Positions 53,324 to 61,955 of a DNA stretch of 64,000 nt are shown here, piece by piece (the stretch's first letter is position 1; each line of letters opens with the position of its first letter). Under the pieces are notes generated by a model. The model had not been told where the DNA came from. It did no database searches and worked only from the letters and a program-made list of their open reading frames with translations. This stretch comes from Pseudomonas putida (GTDB lineage: Bacteria; Pseudomonadota; Gammaproteobacteria; Pseudomonadales; Pseudomonadaceae). The stretch covers positions 310,001 to 374,000 of the forward strand of contig NZ_JANHLK010000002.1 in the NCBI RefSeq assembly GCF_028682635.1, read 5' to 3'. The position numbers and the translations under genes are program-made.

Positions 53324-54256
53324 GTGAGCGCCACCCGGCGCAGCGCCGATGGATTTGCCCTGCAAGTGATGGTGGGGTTGTGCCTGGTCTGGGGTATTCA
53401 GCAGGTGATGATCAAATGGGCGGCGCCCGATATTGCGCCGGTCATGCAGGCAGCCGGACGTTCGGGCCTGTCCGCGCTGCTTGTGGGGTTGTTGATCTGC
53501 TGGAAGGGCGGCTGGGATCAGGTGGGCGCCACCTGGCGCGGCGGGCTGTTGGCCGGGGCCCTGTTTGGCCTGGAGTTCCTGTTCATTTCCGAAGGCCTGC
53601 AGCTGACCACGGCGGCGCACATGTCGGTGTTCCTCTACACCGCACCGATTTTCACCGCGCTTGGCGTGCACTGGTTGTTGCCCAGCGAGCGTTTGCGCCC
53701 CGTGCAATGGCTGGGCATTTTCCTCGCCTTCGTCGGGATCGGCATTGCCTTTGCCGGTGGAGTGTCCTGGGATAACCTCGATCGCCGCATGTTGCTCGGC
53801 GATGCGCTGGGCGTCCTGGCAGGAGCTTGCTGGGGGGCGACCACCGTGGTGGTGCGTGCATCGCGCCTGTCTGAGGCGCCGGTGACCCTGACCCTGTTTT
53901 ACCAACTGATCGTCGGTTTCGTCGGCCTGTTGCTGATTGCGCTGCTCAGTGGCCAGATCACCCACGTCAACCTGACCCGCGTGGCGGTGGCCAGCGTGCT
54001 GTTCCAGGGCATCGTGGTGTCGTTCTTCAGCTACCTGGTCTGGTTCTGGCTGCTGCGCCGTTACCTGGCGGCCAACCTGGCGGTGTTTTCCTTCATGACG
54101 CCCTTGTTCGGCGTGACGTTCGGGGTTGTCCTGCTGGGGGAGGCGCTGAGCCTCAATTTCGTCATCGGTGCCGTGCTGGTGCTGCTGGGGATAACCTTTG
54201 TCAGCGCCGAACAGTGGGTGCGTCGCCGTTTGCGCAGGGCGCTCGGGCAGTCTTGA
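53324..54256 (+). CDS. EamA/DMT-family transporter
   Basis: 310 residues from a GTG (GAGG 8 nt upstream), ten hydrophobic segments. VGLCLVWGIQQVMIKWAAPD and LGDALGVLAGACWGATTVVV are the two EamA repeat openings. It follows the CvfB-like gene by 33 nt and may share its promoter. Inner-membrane export role by family; substrate unknown. Confidence 0.88.
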   Translation: MSATRRSADGFALQVMVGLCLVWGIQQVMIKWAAPDIAPVMQAAGRSGLSALLVGLLICWKGGWDQVGATWRGGLLAGALFGLEFLFISEGLQLTTAAHMSVFLYTAPIFTALGVHWLLPSERLRPVQWLGIFLAFVGIGIAFAGGVSWDNLDRRMLLGDALGVLAGACWGATTVVVRASRLSEAPVTLTLFYQLIVGFVGLLLIALLSGQITHVNLTRVAVASVLFQGIVVSFFSYLVWFWLLRRYLAANLAVFSFMTPLFGVTFGVVLLGEALSLNFVIGAVLVLLGITFVSAEQWVRRRLRRALGQS

Positions 54257-54430
54257 GTATGCCGGTCGTCATCTGCAACGCGCCTGGCTGAACGCTTGTC
54301 GTCGGATTGTGATCCATTCAGTAACAGATCGTTGCTATGTTTGGCGAGCATTGCTCGGCACTTCGGACTATTATCAGTGCGAAGCGACTACAGAATTCCG
54401 GTCGCCCGGCACTACCCTGAAGGGGGCATC

Positions 54431-54559
54431 ATGAAAGAGAAAATCCAAAACTGGCTGCACGACCTGGGTGTTGCGCTCGGTTTGATTGAACCGCCTCTGC
54501 AACCTGTGCCTATTCGTACCGACGACGAACAACGCCGTCGCCAGCAGCGTCGCCGGTAA
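54431..54559 (+). CDS. PA1414-family small protein (and possible SicX-type sRNA locus)
   Basis: 42 residues: an amphipathic helix KIQNWLHDLGVALGLIE, a Pro-rich hinge PPLQPVPIRT and an Arg-rich tail. I recognise it from memory as the PA1414 type. In P. aeruginosa the 3' part of that locus gives the low-oxygen sRNA SicX under Anr control. GGGGG precedes the ATG. The neighbouring genes here (MBL, SSS and NCS1 permeases, gbuA, gbuR) follow the PAO1 order, which supports the call. Confidence 0.75.
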   Translation: MKEKIQNWLHDLGVALGLIEPPLQPVPIRTDDEQRRRQQRRR

Positions 54560-54576
54560 ACGCGACGCCGTTTTGC

Positions 54577-54599
54577 AGCAGCAGCCAAAGGCTGCTGCT
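54577..54599. terminator. Hairpin between PA1414-like and ACP-like genes
   Basis: 10-bp arms AGCAGCAGCC and GGCTGCTGCT around AAA in a convergent gap. No U-run on either strand, so it may be a processed 3' end rather than a full terminator. Confidence 0.45.
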
Positions 54600-54636
54600 C
54601 GATAAGCAATGAGTGCTTCCAGGGAGATCGGCCAGG

Positions 54637-54819
54637 TCAACGCCGTCCGATCTCCATCAAGAACCGGCTCAAGTCGTTCGCCGTCCTGGCGGTCTTGAGC
54701 ATCCGGTTTTCCTCGACGGTGAACGCCGTCAAGCCGAGTTCGTCTTCCAGATGGAAGATCAGGTCTTCGGTATCCGCTTTGTCCAACCCCAACGACTTCA
54801 GGCGTGCGAGCGTTGCCAC
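54637..54819 (-). CDS. Acyl-carrier-like protein lacking the phosphopantetheine serine
   Basis: 60 residues from a GTG at 54819, overlapping the 3' end of the MBL gene by 22 bases. It aligns with helices II-IV of acyl carrier proteins (LGLDKADTEDLIFHLEDELG), but the DSL attachment motif reads DKA, so the serine that carries the prosthetic group is absent, and helix I is missing. It is either a degenerate ACP or a protein using the fold without a cofactor. Confidence 0.6.
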   Translation of the reverse strand: MATLARLKSLGLDKADTEDLIFHLEDELGLTAFTVEENRMLKTARTANDLSRFLMEIGRR

Positions 54820-55523
54820 TGGTCAATCATGTGGCGCAGGTGCTCCCCGGAAAAACTGCCGAAATGCCCGCCATGCACCGTACGGATCGGCAGGGCGCGC
54901 AAGCGCTGCAGACTGTGTGCGTAGTCGTCGAGGTTGGAGTGGTAGGCGTCTTCGATCAACGGCCCGTCGTAGATGATGTCGCCGCTGAACAGGGTCTCGG
55001 TGGCCGCTTCGTACAGGCTGATGCCGCCCGGCGAGTGCCCCGGCGTGTGCAGCACTTGCAGCACCCGGTTGCCCAGGTCCAGTACATCGCCTTCCTCGAT
55101 GGTCCCGGTGGCCGGTGCGGCCTTGACCCGATATTCGGCGTAGCACAATGGGCAATCGGGGTGCGCTTCGAACATGTCGTCGCCGACGAAAGCCTTGCTC
55201 AAGTCATTTTCGCCGTCCGGTGCGGCCAGGATGTCCGCCTCCGCTGGATGCACCAGGCGCTCGACGAATTCGTGGTGCCCGGCAATGTGGTCGAAATGGC
55301 AGTGACTGGCCACCGCCACCAGCGGCCGCTCGGTGATCCACGGCAGTTGTTCGCGCAGGCTGACCAGTCCCGAGCCGCTGTCGAGCAGCAGGTCTTTGTC
55401 GCGGCCTTGGATGTGCCAGAGGTTGCAGCGATAGAAGGGGCGAATCCAGGGTTCGTGAATCAGGCGGATGCCGTCACTGAGCTGTTTGACTTCGAACCAC
55501 TGATCGCGGCTGACGATCTTCAT
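54798..55523 (-). CDS. Metallo-beta-lactamase-fold hydrolase
   Basis: 241 residues. Metal ligands: HCHFDH at 74-79, H163 in HTPGHSPGG and D182 in FSGDIIYDG, with a later VHGGH. AAGGA lies about 9 nt upstream. It is translationally coupled to the ACP-like gene by a 22-base overlap. Substrate unknown; a thioester of the partner protein is unlikely given that the partner lacks the serine. Confidence 0.87.
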   Translation of the reverse strand: MKIVSRDQWFEVKQLSDGIRLIHEPWIRPFYRCNLWHIQGRDKDLLLDSGSGLVSLREQLPWITERPLVAVASHCHFDHIAGHHEFVERLVHPAEADILAAPDGENDLSKAFVGDDMFEAHPDCPLCYAEYRVKAAPATGTIEEGDVLDLGNRVLQVLHTPGHSPGGISLYEAATETLFSGDIIYDGPLIEDAYHSNLDDYAHSLQRLRALPIRTVHGGHFGSFSGEHLRHMIDQWQRSHA

Positions 55524-55543
55524 GGGGCAGTTTCCTTCAGGCG

Positions 55544-55581
55544 AAAAAAAACGAGTGTGGCAACCGACGCCACACTCGTCG
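55544..55581 (-). terminator. Strong intrinsic terminator after SSS symporter
   Basis: On the leftward strand ACGAGTGTGGC and GCCACACTCGT form an 11-bp stem with a 7-nt loop, then eight T residues. It ends the gbu-side operon before the MBL gene. Confidence 0.92.
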
Positions 55582-55609
55582 AAGAAAGCATCAAGTCGTT
55601 ATGTTCAGC

Positions 55610-56989
55610 TTAGGCGGCGCTGGCCAGTGTCATCGGGCGACGAGACAGCAGGCTGACCACCACGAAGCTCACCAGGCCTACGCCGAGGCTGTAGTAGATC
55701 GGCGTGTTGGCATCCAGGCCGTCCTTGAACATGAACACCAGCGCGGTAGCGAAGCCCAGGCCCATGCTGGCGATGGCGCCGGCGGTGGTGGCGCGTTTCC
55801 AGAAGATCGCACCGATCAGCGGCACCAGCATGCCGCCCACCAATAGGTTGTAGGCCAGGGTCAGGGCGCTGATCACGTCGTTCACCACCAGGGCGATACC
55901 CAGCACCACAATGCCGGTGAGCATGGTGACCAGGCGGTTCAGGCCCAGGCTCGACTGTTTACCGCCGCGCAGTTTTGGCAGCAGGTCTTCGGTCAGGGTG
56001 GTGGCGGCGGCGAGCAGGCCGGCGCTGGCGGTGGACATCATGGCAGCCAGTGCTGCAGCGATCACCAGGCCACGGATACCGTCCGGCAGGGACAGCTTCA
56101 CGATGGCGGCGAAAGCGTTGTTGACGTTGTCCAGGTCCGGGATCAGTACGTGAGCGGCCATGCCGATCAGGGCACAGGCCAGGCCGTAGATGATGCAATA
56201 GATACCGGCAGCGGTACCGGCAACCTGGGCGACTTTGGCGGTCTTGACGGTGAACACCCGTTGCCAGATGTCCTGACCGATCAGGATGCCGAAGAAGTAG
56301 ATCATGAAGTAGGTGATGATGGTGTCCCAGCCGATGGTGGTGAAGCTGAAGCTTGCCGCCGGCAGTTTCAACACCAGCTCATCCCAACCACCTACACGGT
56401 ACATGCAGATTGGCAGGAGGATGAACATCAGGCCGACGGTCTTGATGACGAACTGGACGATGTCGGTCAGGGTCAGCGACCACATGCCGCCAATGGCCGA
56501 ATAGATCACCACGACGCCACCGCCGAGCAGTACCGAGACCCAGAATGGCAGGCCGAACAGCACTTGCAGCACGGTGCCGATGGCCAGGATCGAGGTCACG
56601 CCGATCATCAGCGCGTACGCCAGCATGATCACCGCGCTCGCGGAGCGGGCCATCGGGTTGTAGCGTTTTTCCAGGACCTGGGTAACGGTGTAGATCTTCA
56701 GCTTGAGCAATGGCTTGGCGAGGAACAGGTTCAGCGCCACGATCCCGCAACCCAGGGCCGCGCACAGCCAGAAACCGGAGATGCCATGCACGTAGCCCAG
56801 GCGCACAGTGCCCACGGTGGACGCACCGCCCAGGACGGTGGCGGCCATGGTGCCCATGTACAGGCTCGGACCGAGGTTGCGACCGGCGACCAAAAAGTCT
56901 TCGTTGGTCTTGGCCTTGCGCATGCCGTAATAGCCGAGTATCAGCATCGCAGCGGCGTAGATGAGTACGACGAATAAATCCAAAGCCAT
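55610..56989 (-). CDS. Sodium:solute symporter (SSS family)
   Basis: 459 residues, about 13 hydrophobic segments. RNLGPSLYMGTMAATVLGGA and GIRGLVIAAALAAMMSTASA match the SSS core, including the Na+-site Ser/Ala region. In P. aeruginosa the equivalent PA1418 lies in the guanidinobutyrate locus. It would import a nitrogen compound, probably 4-guanidinobutyrate, in symport with Na+. A strong terminator follows. Confidence 0.88.
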   Translation of the reverse strand: MALDLFVVLIYAAAMLILGYYGMRKAKTNEDFLVAGRNLGPSLYMGTMAATVLGGASTVGTVRLGYVHGISGFWLCAALGCGIVALNLFLAKPLLKLKIYTVTQVLEKRYNPMARSASAVIMLAYALMIGVTSILAIGTVLQVLFGLPFWVSVLLGGGVVVIYSAIGGMWSLTLTDIVQFVIKTVGLMFILLPICMYRVGGWDELVLKLPAASFSFTTIGWDTIITYFMIYFFGILIGQDIWQRVFTVKTAKVAQVAGTAAGIYCIIYGLACALIGMAAHVLIPDLDNVNNAFAAIVKLSLPDGIRGLVIAAALAAMMSTASAGLLAAATTLTEDLLPKLRGGKQSSLGLNRLVTMLTGIVVLGIALVVNDVISALTLAYNLLVGGMLVPLIGAIFWKRATTAGAIASMGLGFATALVFMFKDGLDANTPIYYSLGVGLVSFVVVSLLSRRPMTLASAA

Positions 56990-57036
56990 GATGGCGTGTC
57001 TCCGATTGTCTTTTTTATGTGAGGCTGAAAATCAAT

Positions 57037-57133
57037 CCCCTGTGGGAGCGGGCTTGCTCGCGAAGGCGGCGGCACATTCAAAATTAATGTGATTGACCGA
57101 TCGCTTTCGCGAGCAAGCCCGCTCCCACAGGGG
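57037..57133. repeat. REP-type inverted pair, class GGGCTTGCTCGCGAA (R12)
   Basis: 28-bp perfect arms (CCCCTGTGGGAGC outward) around a loop with a second small stem (CACATT/AATGTG). It fills the tandem gap between the NCS1 and SSS permease genes. Confidence 0.92.
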
Positions 57134-57145
57134 TAATGCGTTTAC

Positions 57146-58657
57146 TCAGGCGACCTGTCGCATCGCCGGTTTAACGAGCGGGTCCGTGCTCTTGCTGCGT
57201 GGATCATTCGGGCCGAACACCGCGCGGGGTTCCGGGAACAGGCTCAGCAGCGCCAGGTACACCAGCGAAGCCAGGCCCAGGGTGACCGGCAGGCTGACGT
57301 CGATACCGCCGGCCAATTCGCCCAGTGGTCCGACGAACTGCCCCGGCAGGTTCACGAAGCACAAGCCGACGGCCGCGCTCGGGATCCAGGCGCCCAGGCC
57401 ACGCCAGTTCCAGCCGTGGGTGAACCAGTAGCGGCCACCTTTCTCGCCGCGGGTGAACACTTGCAGGTCATCCGGGCAGTAGAAGCCGCGACGCACCAAC
57501 AGGCCGATGATCATGATCACCATCCATGGGGTGGTGCAGGTGATGATCAGCACGGCGAAGGTCGACACGCTCTGCACCAGGTTCGCCGCGAAGCGTCCGA
57601 TGAAGATGAAGGCAATCGACATCACCCCGATCAGCAGCGTTGCCTTGACCCGCGACAGTACCCGTGGGAACACGCTGGACATGTCCAGCCCGGTGCCATA
57701 GAGCGAGGTGGTGCCGGTGGACATGCCGCCGATCACCGCAATCAGGCACACCGGCAGGAAGAACCAGCTCGGCGAAACCGCCAGCAGGCCGCCCACATAA
57801 TTGTTGGCCGCGATGTAGTCCGGTGCCTTGATCGCTACGATGGTGGCGGTGGTCAGGCCGAACAGGAACGGGATGAAGGTCGCGATCTGCGAAATCACCA
57901 CCGCCGCCATGATCCGGCGCTTGGAGGTTTCACGCGGAATGTAGCGCGACCAGTCGCCGAGGAACGCACCGAACGAGATCGGGTTGCTCATGGCCACCAG
58001 TGCGGCGCCGATGAAGGCCGCCCAGAAACCCGGTTGCCCCATGTTCACAGTGCCGGCGTAGTTCGCATCGAAAGGCCCTGCAAACGCGAAGACGCCCAGC
58101 AGGAACAGCAGGCTGGCGCTCCACACCGCGATCTTGTTGACCCACAGCAGGAAACGGAAGCCGTAGATGCACACGGTCAGCACCAGGATCGCGAACAGAC
58201 CGTAGGCCAGGCCCAGGGTCAAGTCGGTTTCCGGCAGGCCGATCAGGCGTTTGGCGCCACCGATCAGCGCATCCCCCGAACTCCACACCGAGAGCGAGAA
58301 GAAGGCGATGGCGGTCAACAGCGACAGGAACGAACCGACGATCCGCCCGTGCACGCCGAAGTGTGCACCGGAAGACACGGCGTTGTTGGTGCCGTTGATC
58401 GGACCGAACAGGCCCATCGGCGCGAGGATCAGCGAACCCAGCAACACGCCCAGCACGATCGCCAGCACGCCCGCCTGGAAAGACAGGCCGAACAGTACCG
58501 GGAAGCTGCCGAGCACGGCGGTGGCAAAGGTGTTGGAACCCCCGAAGATCATCCGGAACAGGTCCGTGGGGCCGGCGGTGCGTTCGTTGTCCGGGATCTG
58601 TTCGACCCCGTGGGTTTCAATCTGCGTAAGGCTTTGGTCGTTGTTGTTGTTATTCAT
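57146..58657 (-). CDS. NCS1-family purine/cytosine permease-like transporter
   Basis: 503 residues with about 12 hydrophobic segments. SNPISFGAFLGDWSRYIPRE is the NCS1 signature, and an Asn run (MNNNNNDQ) opens the protein. NCS1 carriers move nucleobases and related nitrogen compounds with Na+ or H+. Upstream of the SSS gene in the same direction and downstream of the NTF2-like gene and gbuA. Confidence 0.87.
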   Translation of the reverse strand: MNNNNNDQSLTQIETHGVEQIPDNERTAGPTDLFRMIFGGSNTFATAVLGSFPVLFGLSFQAGVLAIVLGVLLGSLILAPMGLFGPINGTNNAVSSGAHFGVHGRIVGSFLSLLTAIAFFSLSVWSSGDALIGGAKRLIGLPETDLTLGLAYGLFAILVLTVCIYGFRFLLWVNKIAVWSASLLFLLGVFAFAGPFDANYAGTVNMGQPGFWAAFIGAALVAMSNPISFGAFLGDWSRYIPRETSKRRIMAAVVISQIATFIPFLFGLTTATIVAIKAPDYIAANNYVGGLLAVSPSWFFLPVCLIAVIGGMSTGTTSLYGTGLDMSSVFPRVLSRVKATLLIGVMSIAFIFIGRFAANLVQSVSTFAVLIITCTTPWMVIMIIGLLVRRGFYCPDDLQVFTRGEKGGRYWFTHGWNWRGLGAWIPSAAVGLCFVNLPGQFVGPLGELAGGIDVSLPVTLGLASLVYLALLSLFPEPRAVFGPNDPRSKSTDPLVKPAMRQVA

Positions 58658-58711
58658 GATCTGCTCCGATCATAAAGGCGCGCTCATCGTGTGTGAGCGT
58701 CACCTGTTTGG

Positions 58712-59134
58712 CTAAGGGGTTGGCAGCCCTTCCGGCATCGCGGACAAATGTTCGTGGCAGGCCAGCCATAGGCCTTGTTGTTCTTGGCCAGACGCTTGTT
58801 TCTTGAAAACAATCGTCTCGCGCTCCTGGCTGAAGTGTTGCTCCCCTTGCATGCGCAGCTCGGTGGCCACGTCATGGATGAAAATCGCCACGTCACCCTG
58901 CAGGCTGACGAAGGCGTTGCTCGAGGTGCACGAAAGCACCTCGAAGCCGTCCTCGGCACGCCAGCTGTCCCACAACGCCTGGTAGGCATCGCGCGACAGC
59001 AGCGGCTGTTCGAGGGTGTAGAAGACGAAGCTGGCGTCGGCACTGAACGCGCCGAAGTAGGCTTCGCGATCGTTACGGGCGAAGGCGGACACCAGGTCGG
59101 CGGCCGCTTTCAAGACCTGATCACGTTCGTTCAT
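58712..59134 (-). CDS. NTF2-like (DUF4440/SnoaL-type) protein
   Basis: 140 residues with the alpha+beta cone pattern of NTF2-like folds: VSAFARNDREAYFGAFSADA, FVFYTLEQPLLSRDAYQALW and DVAIFIHDVATELRM. The gene ends 54 nt before the NCS1 gene and begins 9 nt after gbuA, so all are likely one operon. Its role in guanidinobutyrate use is not known; it could be an isomerase, hydrolase accessory or binding protein. Confidence 0.8.
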   Translation of the reverse strand: MNERDQVLKAAADLVSAFARNDREAYFGAFSADASFVFYTLEQPLLSRDAYQALWDSWRAEDGFEVLSCTSSNAFVSLQGDVAIFIHDVATELRMQGEQHFSQERETIVFKKQASGQEQQGLWLACHEHLSAMPEGLPTP

Positions 59135-59143
59135 AACCGACCC

Positions 59144-60094
59144 TCAGCGATGGACCACGCCAGGCAGTACGCAGAGCATTTCGTACAGCAGGTTGGCGGC
59201 CAGCAGCGAGGTGTTACCGGTGGTGTCGTAAGCGGGCGAGACTTCTACCAGATCGCAACCGATCAGGTCCAGGCCTTGGCAGCCGCGAACGATCTCGATG
59301 GCCTGAATGGTCGTCAGACCACCGATTTCCGGGGTGCCGGTACCCGGTGCCCAGGCCGGATCGATACCGTCGATGTCGAAGCTCAGGTACACCGGACCGC
59401 CGCCGACCTTCTCGCGTACTTCGGCCATCAGTGGCGCCAGGGATTTGTGCCAGCACTCTTCGGCCTGGACCACACGGAAGCCCTGGTTGCGGCTCCAGTT
59501 GAAGTCGTCAGCGGTGTAGCCCTGGGCGCGCAGGCCGATCTGGACCACACGGTCCGGGTCGATCAGGCCTTCTTCGACGGCGCGACGGAAGGTGGTGCCG
59601 TGGGCGATTTTCTCGCCGAACATGTGATCGTTGACATCGGCGTGGGCGTCGATGTGCACCAGGCCGACCTTGCCGTGCTTTTTATGGATGGCACGCAGGA
59701 TCGGCAGAGTGATGGTGTGGTCGCCGCCCAGGGTCAGGGGGATCACATCGTGTTCGAGGATGTTGTCGTAGGATTCTTCGATGATCCGCACGGCATCCAG
59801 CAGGTTGAAGGTGTTGATCGCCACGTCGCCGATATCGGCAACCGACAGCGAGTCGAACGGTGCAGCGCCGGTGGCCATGTTGTACGGGCGGATCATCACC
59901 GATTCGGCGCGGATTTCGCGAGGTCCGAAACGAGTGCCAGGGCGCAGGGAGGTACCGATGTCCAGCGGCACGCCGACAAAAGCAGCGTCCAGACCTGCAG
60001 CGGTGGGTACATGGGGGAGTCGCATCATGGTGGCGATGCCGCCGAAGCGCGGCATTTCGTTGCCGCCCAGTGGTTGGTGAAGAATCTTGTCCAC
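59144..60094 (-). CDS. gbuA: Guanidinobutyrase (ureohydrolase family)
   Basis: 316 residues from a GTG at 60094 (GAGG 8 nt upstream). The Mn2+ sites are H126 in LGGDHT, D149, H151 and D153 in DAHADVND, and D240 and D242 in SFDIDGID. The opening LGGNEMPRFGGIATMMRLPH matches what I recall of P. aeruginosa GbuA. It hydrolyses 4-guanidinobutyrate to 4-aminobutyrate and urea in the cytoplasm. Divergent from gbuR, with an imperfect palindrome between them. Confidence 0.93.
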   Translation of the reverse strand: MDKILHQPLGGNEMPRFGGIATMMRLPHVPTAAGLDAAFVGVPLDIGTSLRPGTRFGPREIRAESVMIRPYNMATGAAPFDSLSVADIGDVAINTFNLLDAVRIIEESYDNILEHDVIPLTLGGDHTITLPILRAIHKKHGKVGLVHIDAHADVNDHMFGEKIAHGTTFRRAVEEGLIDPDRVVQIGLRAQGYTADDFNWSRNQGFRVVQAEECWHKSLAPLMAEVREKVGGGPVYLSFDIDGIDPAWAPGTGTPEIGGLTTIQAIEIVRGCQGLDLIGCDLVEVSPAYDTTGNTSLLAANLLYEMLCVLPGVVHR

Positions 60095-60218
60095 GGGTAG
60101 GGCCTCATCGTCGTTGTTTTATTTATTGGGTTTCGCCGTTCGCGGAAGGCACGGGCGAACCTTGTGGCGGCGATTCTGCGAAATGTAGTGGCCGGGAAGA
60201 ATCGCTACGGGCAAATAC

Positions 60219-60242
60219 TTAGTTCAGATTTTTCTAAACTAA
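60219..60242. promoter_or_regulatory. Candidate GbuR operator
   Basis: 10-bp arms TTAGTTCAGA and TCTAAACTAA, one mismatch, with a TTTT centre, contain a T-N11-A pair. It is 124 nt upstream of gbuA and 199 nt upstream of gbuR, in the otherwise unexplained part of the divergent gap. Confidence 0.6.
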
Positions 60243-60297
60243 TGGCGGGAGCGGCGATAGACTTCCCGGCTTGAGAGATGTGTTGTCTGGGCGGGCT

Positions 60298-60380
60298 GAT
60301 CGCCAGCAAGCCGGCTCCTACAGATTTGCGTTACGTCGGACCTGATCGCTGAACCTGTAGGAGCCGGCTTGCTGGCGATC
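60298..60380. repeat. REP-type inverted pair, class CCGGCTTGCTGGCGATC (R13)
   Basis: 26-bp perfect arms, GTAGGAGC inward, between the GbuR-site candidate and the gbuR start. Confidence 0.9.
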
Positions 60381-60441
60381 GGTTGCGCAGCAACCGCCCA
60401 TCCGACAACGCGGACTCACCTGAACAGGTTACGGAGCCCCC

Positions 60442-61335
60442 ATGGCCAACGCTTTACCCGACCTCAAACTTTTGCGCATTTTCGTCAGCGTGGTGCGCCA
60501 TCAGGGCTTCGCCAACGCCCAGCAAGAGCTCAACCTCTCGACGTCGGCCATCAGCACCTACATGAGCCAGCTCGAATCCGCCCTGGGCCTGGTCCTGTGC
60601 CATCGCGGCCGTGGCGGGTTCAGCCTGACCAGCAAGGGTGAACTGTTTCATCAGGAAACCCTGCGCCTGTTAGCCGAGCTTGAAGGTTTCGAACAATATG
60701 CCGCCGCGCTCAAGGGCGAATTGCGCGGCACCCTGAACCTGGGGGTGATCGACTCCACGGTCAGCGACAAGGCCCTGCCGTTCGCCGAAGCCATCGGCGC
60801 CTACAGCCAGGAGCACCCGGCGGTGCACTTGCACCTGTCGGTGATGAGCCCCTATGAACTGCAACTGGGTGTGCAGGACAACCGCCTGGACCTGGCCATC
60901 GGCGCGTTTTCCACGCGCATGAGCGGCCTGGTGTACATGCCGCTGTACCGCGAACAGCACTGGTTGTATTGCAGCACCCGGCATCCGCTGTTCAATGAGC
61001 GGCGCATCCCCGAGCAAGTCATCACCCAGCAACGCATGGTCGGTCGCGGCTACTGGAGCCAGGCCGAACTGGCCCGTCATGGTTTCAAGCACAGCGCCGC
61101 AACCGTGGAGAGTATGGAGGCGCAGCTGATTCTGGTGCTGTCCGGCGCCTACATCGGTTACCTGCCGGAACACTACGCCCAGGCCTGGGCCGACAAGGGC
61201 GACCTGCGCGTGCTGTTGCCGGCCACCTTCGGTTACCAGGCGCCGTTCTCGATGATCGTGCGCCGGGGCCGCAGCCGCGAGCCGCTGATCCAGACCTTTC
61301 GCGATCTGCTCAAAGCACAACTCAACCAGGCGTGA
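60442..61335 (+). CDS. gbuR: LysR-family regulator GbuR
   Basis: 297 residues. The helix-turn-helix GFANAQQELNLSTSAISTYM is at about 22-41, followed by a standard effector domain (LGVIDSTVSDKALPFAEAIG). Divergent position to gbuA as in P. aeruginosa, where GbuR activates gbuA in response to 4-guanidinobutyrate. GGAG lies 6 nt before the ATG. Confidence 0.88.
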   Translation: MANALPDLKLLRIFVSVVRHQGFANAQQELNLSTSAISTYMSQLESALGLVLCHRGRGGFSLTSKGELFHQETLRLLAELEGFEQYAAALKGELRGTLNLGVIDSTVSDKALPFAEAIGAYSQEHPAVHLHLSVMSPYELQLGVQDNRLDLAIGAFSTRMSGLVYMPLYREQHWLYCSTRHPLFNERRIPEQVITQQRMVGRGYWSQAELARHGFKHSAATVESMEAQLILVLSGAYIGYLPEHYAQAWADKGDLRVLLPATFGYQAPFSMIVRRGRSREPLIQTFRDLLKAQLNQA

Positions 61336-61340
61336 AGAAG

Positions 61341-61937
61341 ATGCCGAGAATTCAATGTCCCCGCTGCCTGCGCCCGCAAAGCCATTGCCTGTGCCCGCTG
61401 ATCCCCAGCCTCGACAGCCGCACCCGGGTGTTGCTGTTGCAACACCCCAGCGAAGTGAACCATGCCCTGAACACCGCGCGGTTGGCGGCGCTTGGGTTGA
61501 AGAATGCCGAGTTGATCGTCGGTGAGGTGTTCGAGGATCTACCGACGTTGTTGAACCAGCCGGGCTATCGGGCGCGGTTGCTGTTTCCCGGGGACGACGC
61601 GCAGCCGATGCAGGCCTATGCCGCCACCGATGAGCCGCTGTTGCTGGTGGTACCGGATGGTACCTGGCGCAAGGCGCGCAAGATGCTGCATCTGAATCCG
61701 TTGCTGGCAGCGTTGCCGAGGGTGACGCTGGCGGAGGGCGGGGTGTCCCGTTATCGCTTGCGCAAGGCACCGGGGCCTGGGGCGTTGTCGACGGTGGAGG
61801 CGATTGTGCAGGCGTTGGAAACCCTGGAAGCGCCAACCCGCTTTGCGCCGTTGCTCAGACCGTTCGAGGCGTTGATCGAGGGGCAGATTGCGGCGATGGG
61901 GGAGGAGGTTTTTCAGCGTAATCATGCTGACAGGTAA
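61341..61937 (+). CDS. DTW-domain tRNA-uridine aminocarboxypropyltransferase
   Basis: 198 residues from the ATG at 61341. The N-terminal zinc-type C6, C9, C16 and C18 cluster (CPRCLRPQSHCLCP) and the catalytic VPDGTWRKARKML block, with Asp-Gly-Thr-Trp in place of DTW, identify the DTW/TapT family, which adds an acp group to uridine in tRNA. A GTG 9 bases upstream overlaps the gbuR stop and is possible. Its link to gbuR is only positional. Confidence 0.85.
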   Translation: MPRIQCPRCLRPQSHCLCPLIPSLDSRTRVLLLQHPSEVNHALNTARLAALGLKNAELIVGEVFEDLPTLLNQPGYRARLLFPGDDAQPMQAYAATDEPLLLVVPDGTWRKARKMLHLNPLLAALPRVTLAEGGVSRYRLRKAPGPGALSTVEAIVQALETLEAPTRFAPLLRPFEALIEGQIAAMGEEVFQRNHADR

Positions 61938-61955
61938 GGGTTGATTGTGCCGGCC

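Noticed and set aside
54308..54321. Possible Anr box upstream of the PA1414-like gene
   Set aside because: It matches only about six of ten defined TTGAT/ATCAA positions; too weak to call, though Anr control would be expected from the P. aeruginosa locus.
54342..54356. Sigma-54-like GG...GC pair before the PA1414-like gene
   Set aside because: The GG to GC spacing is 8 nt; sigma-54 promoters need 10.
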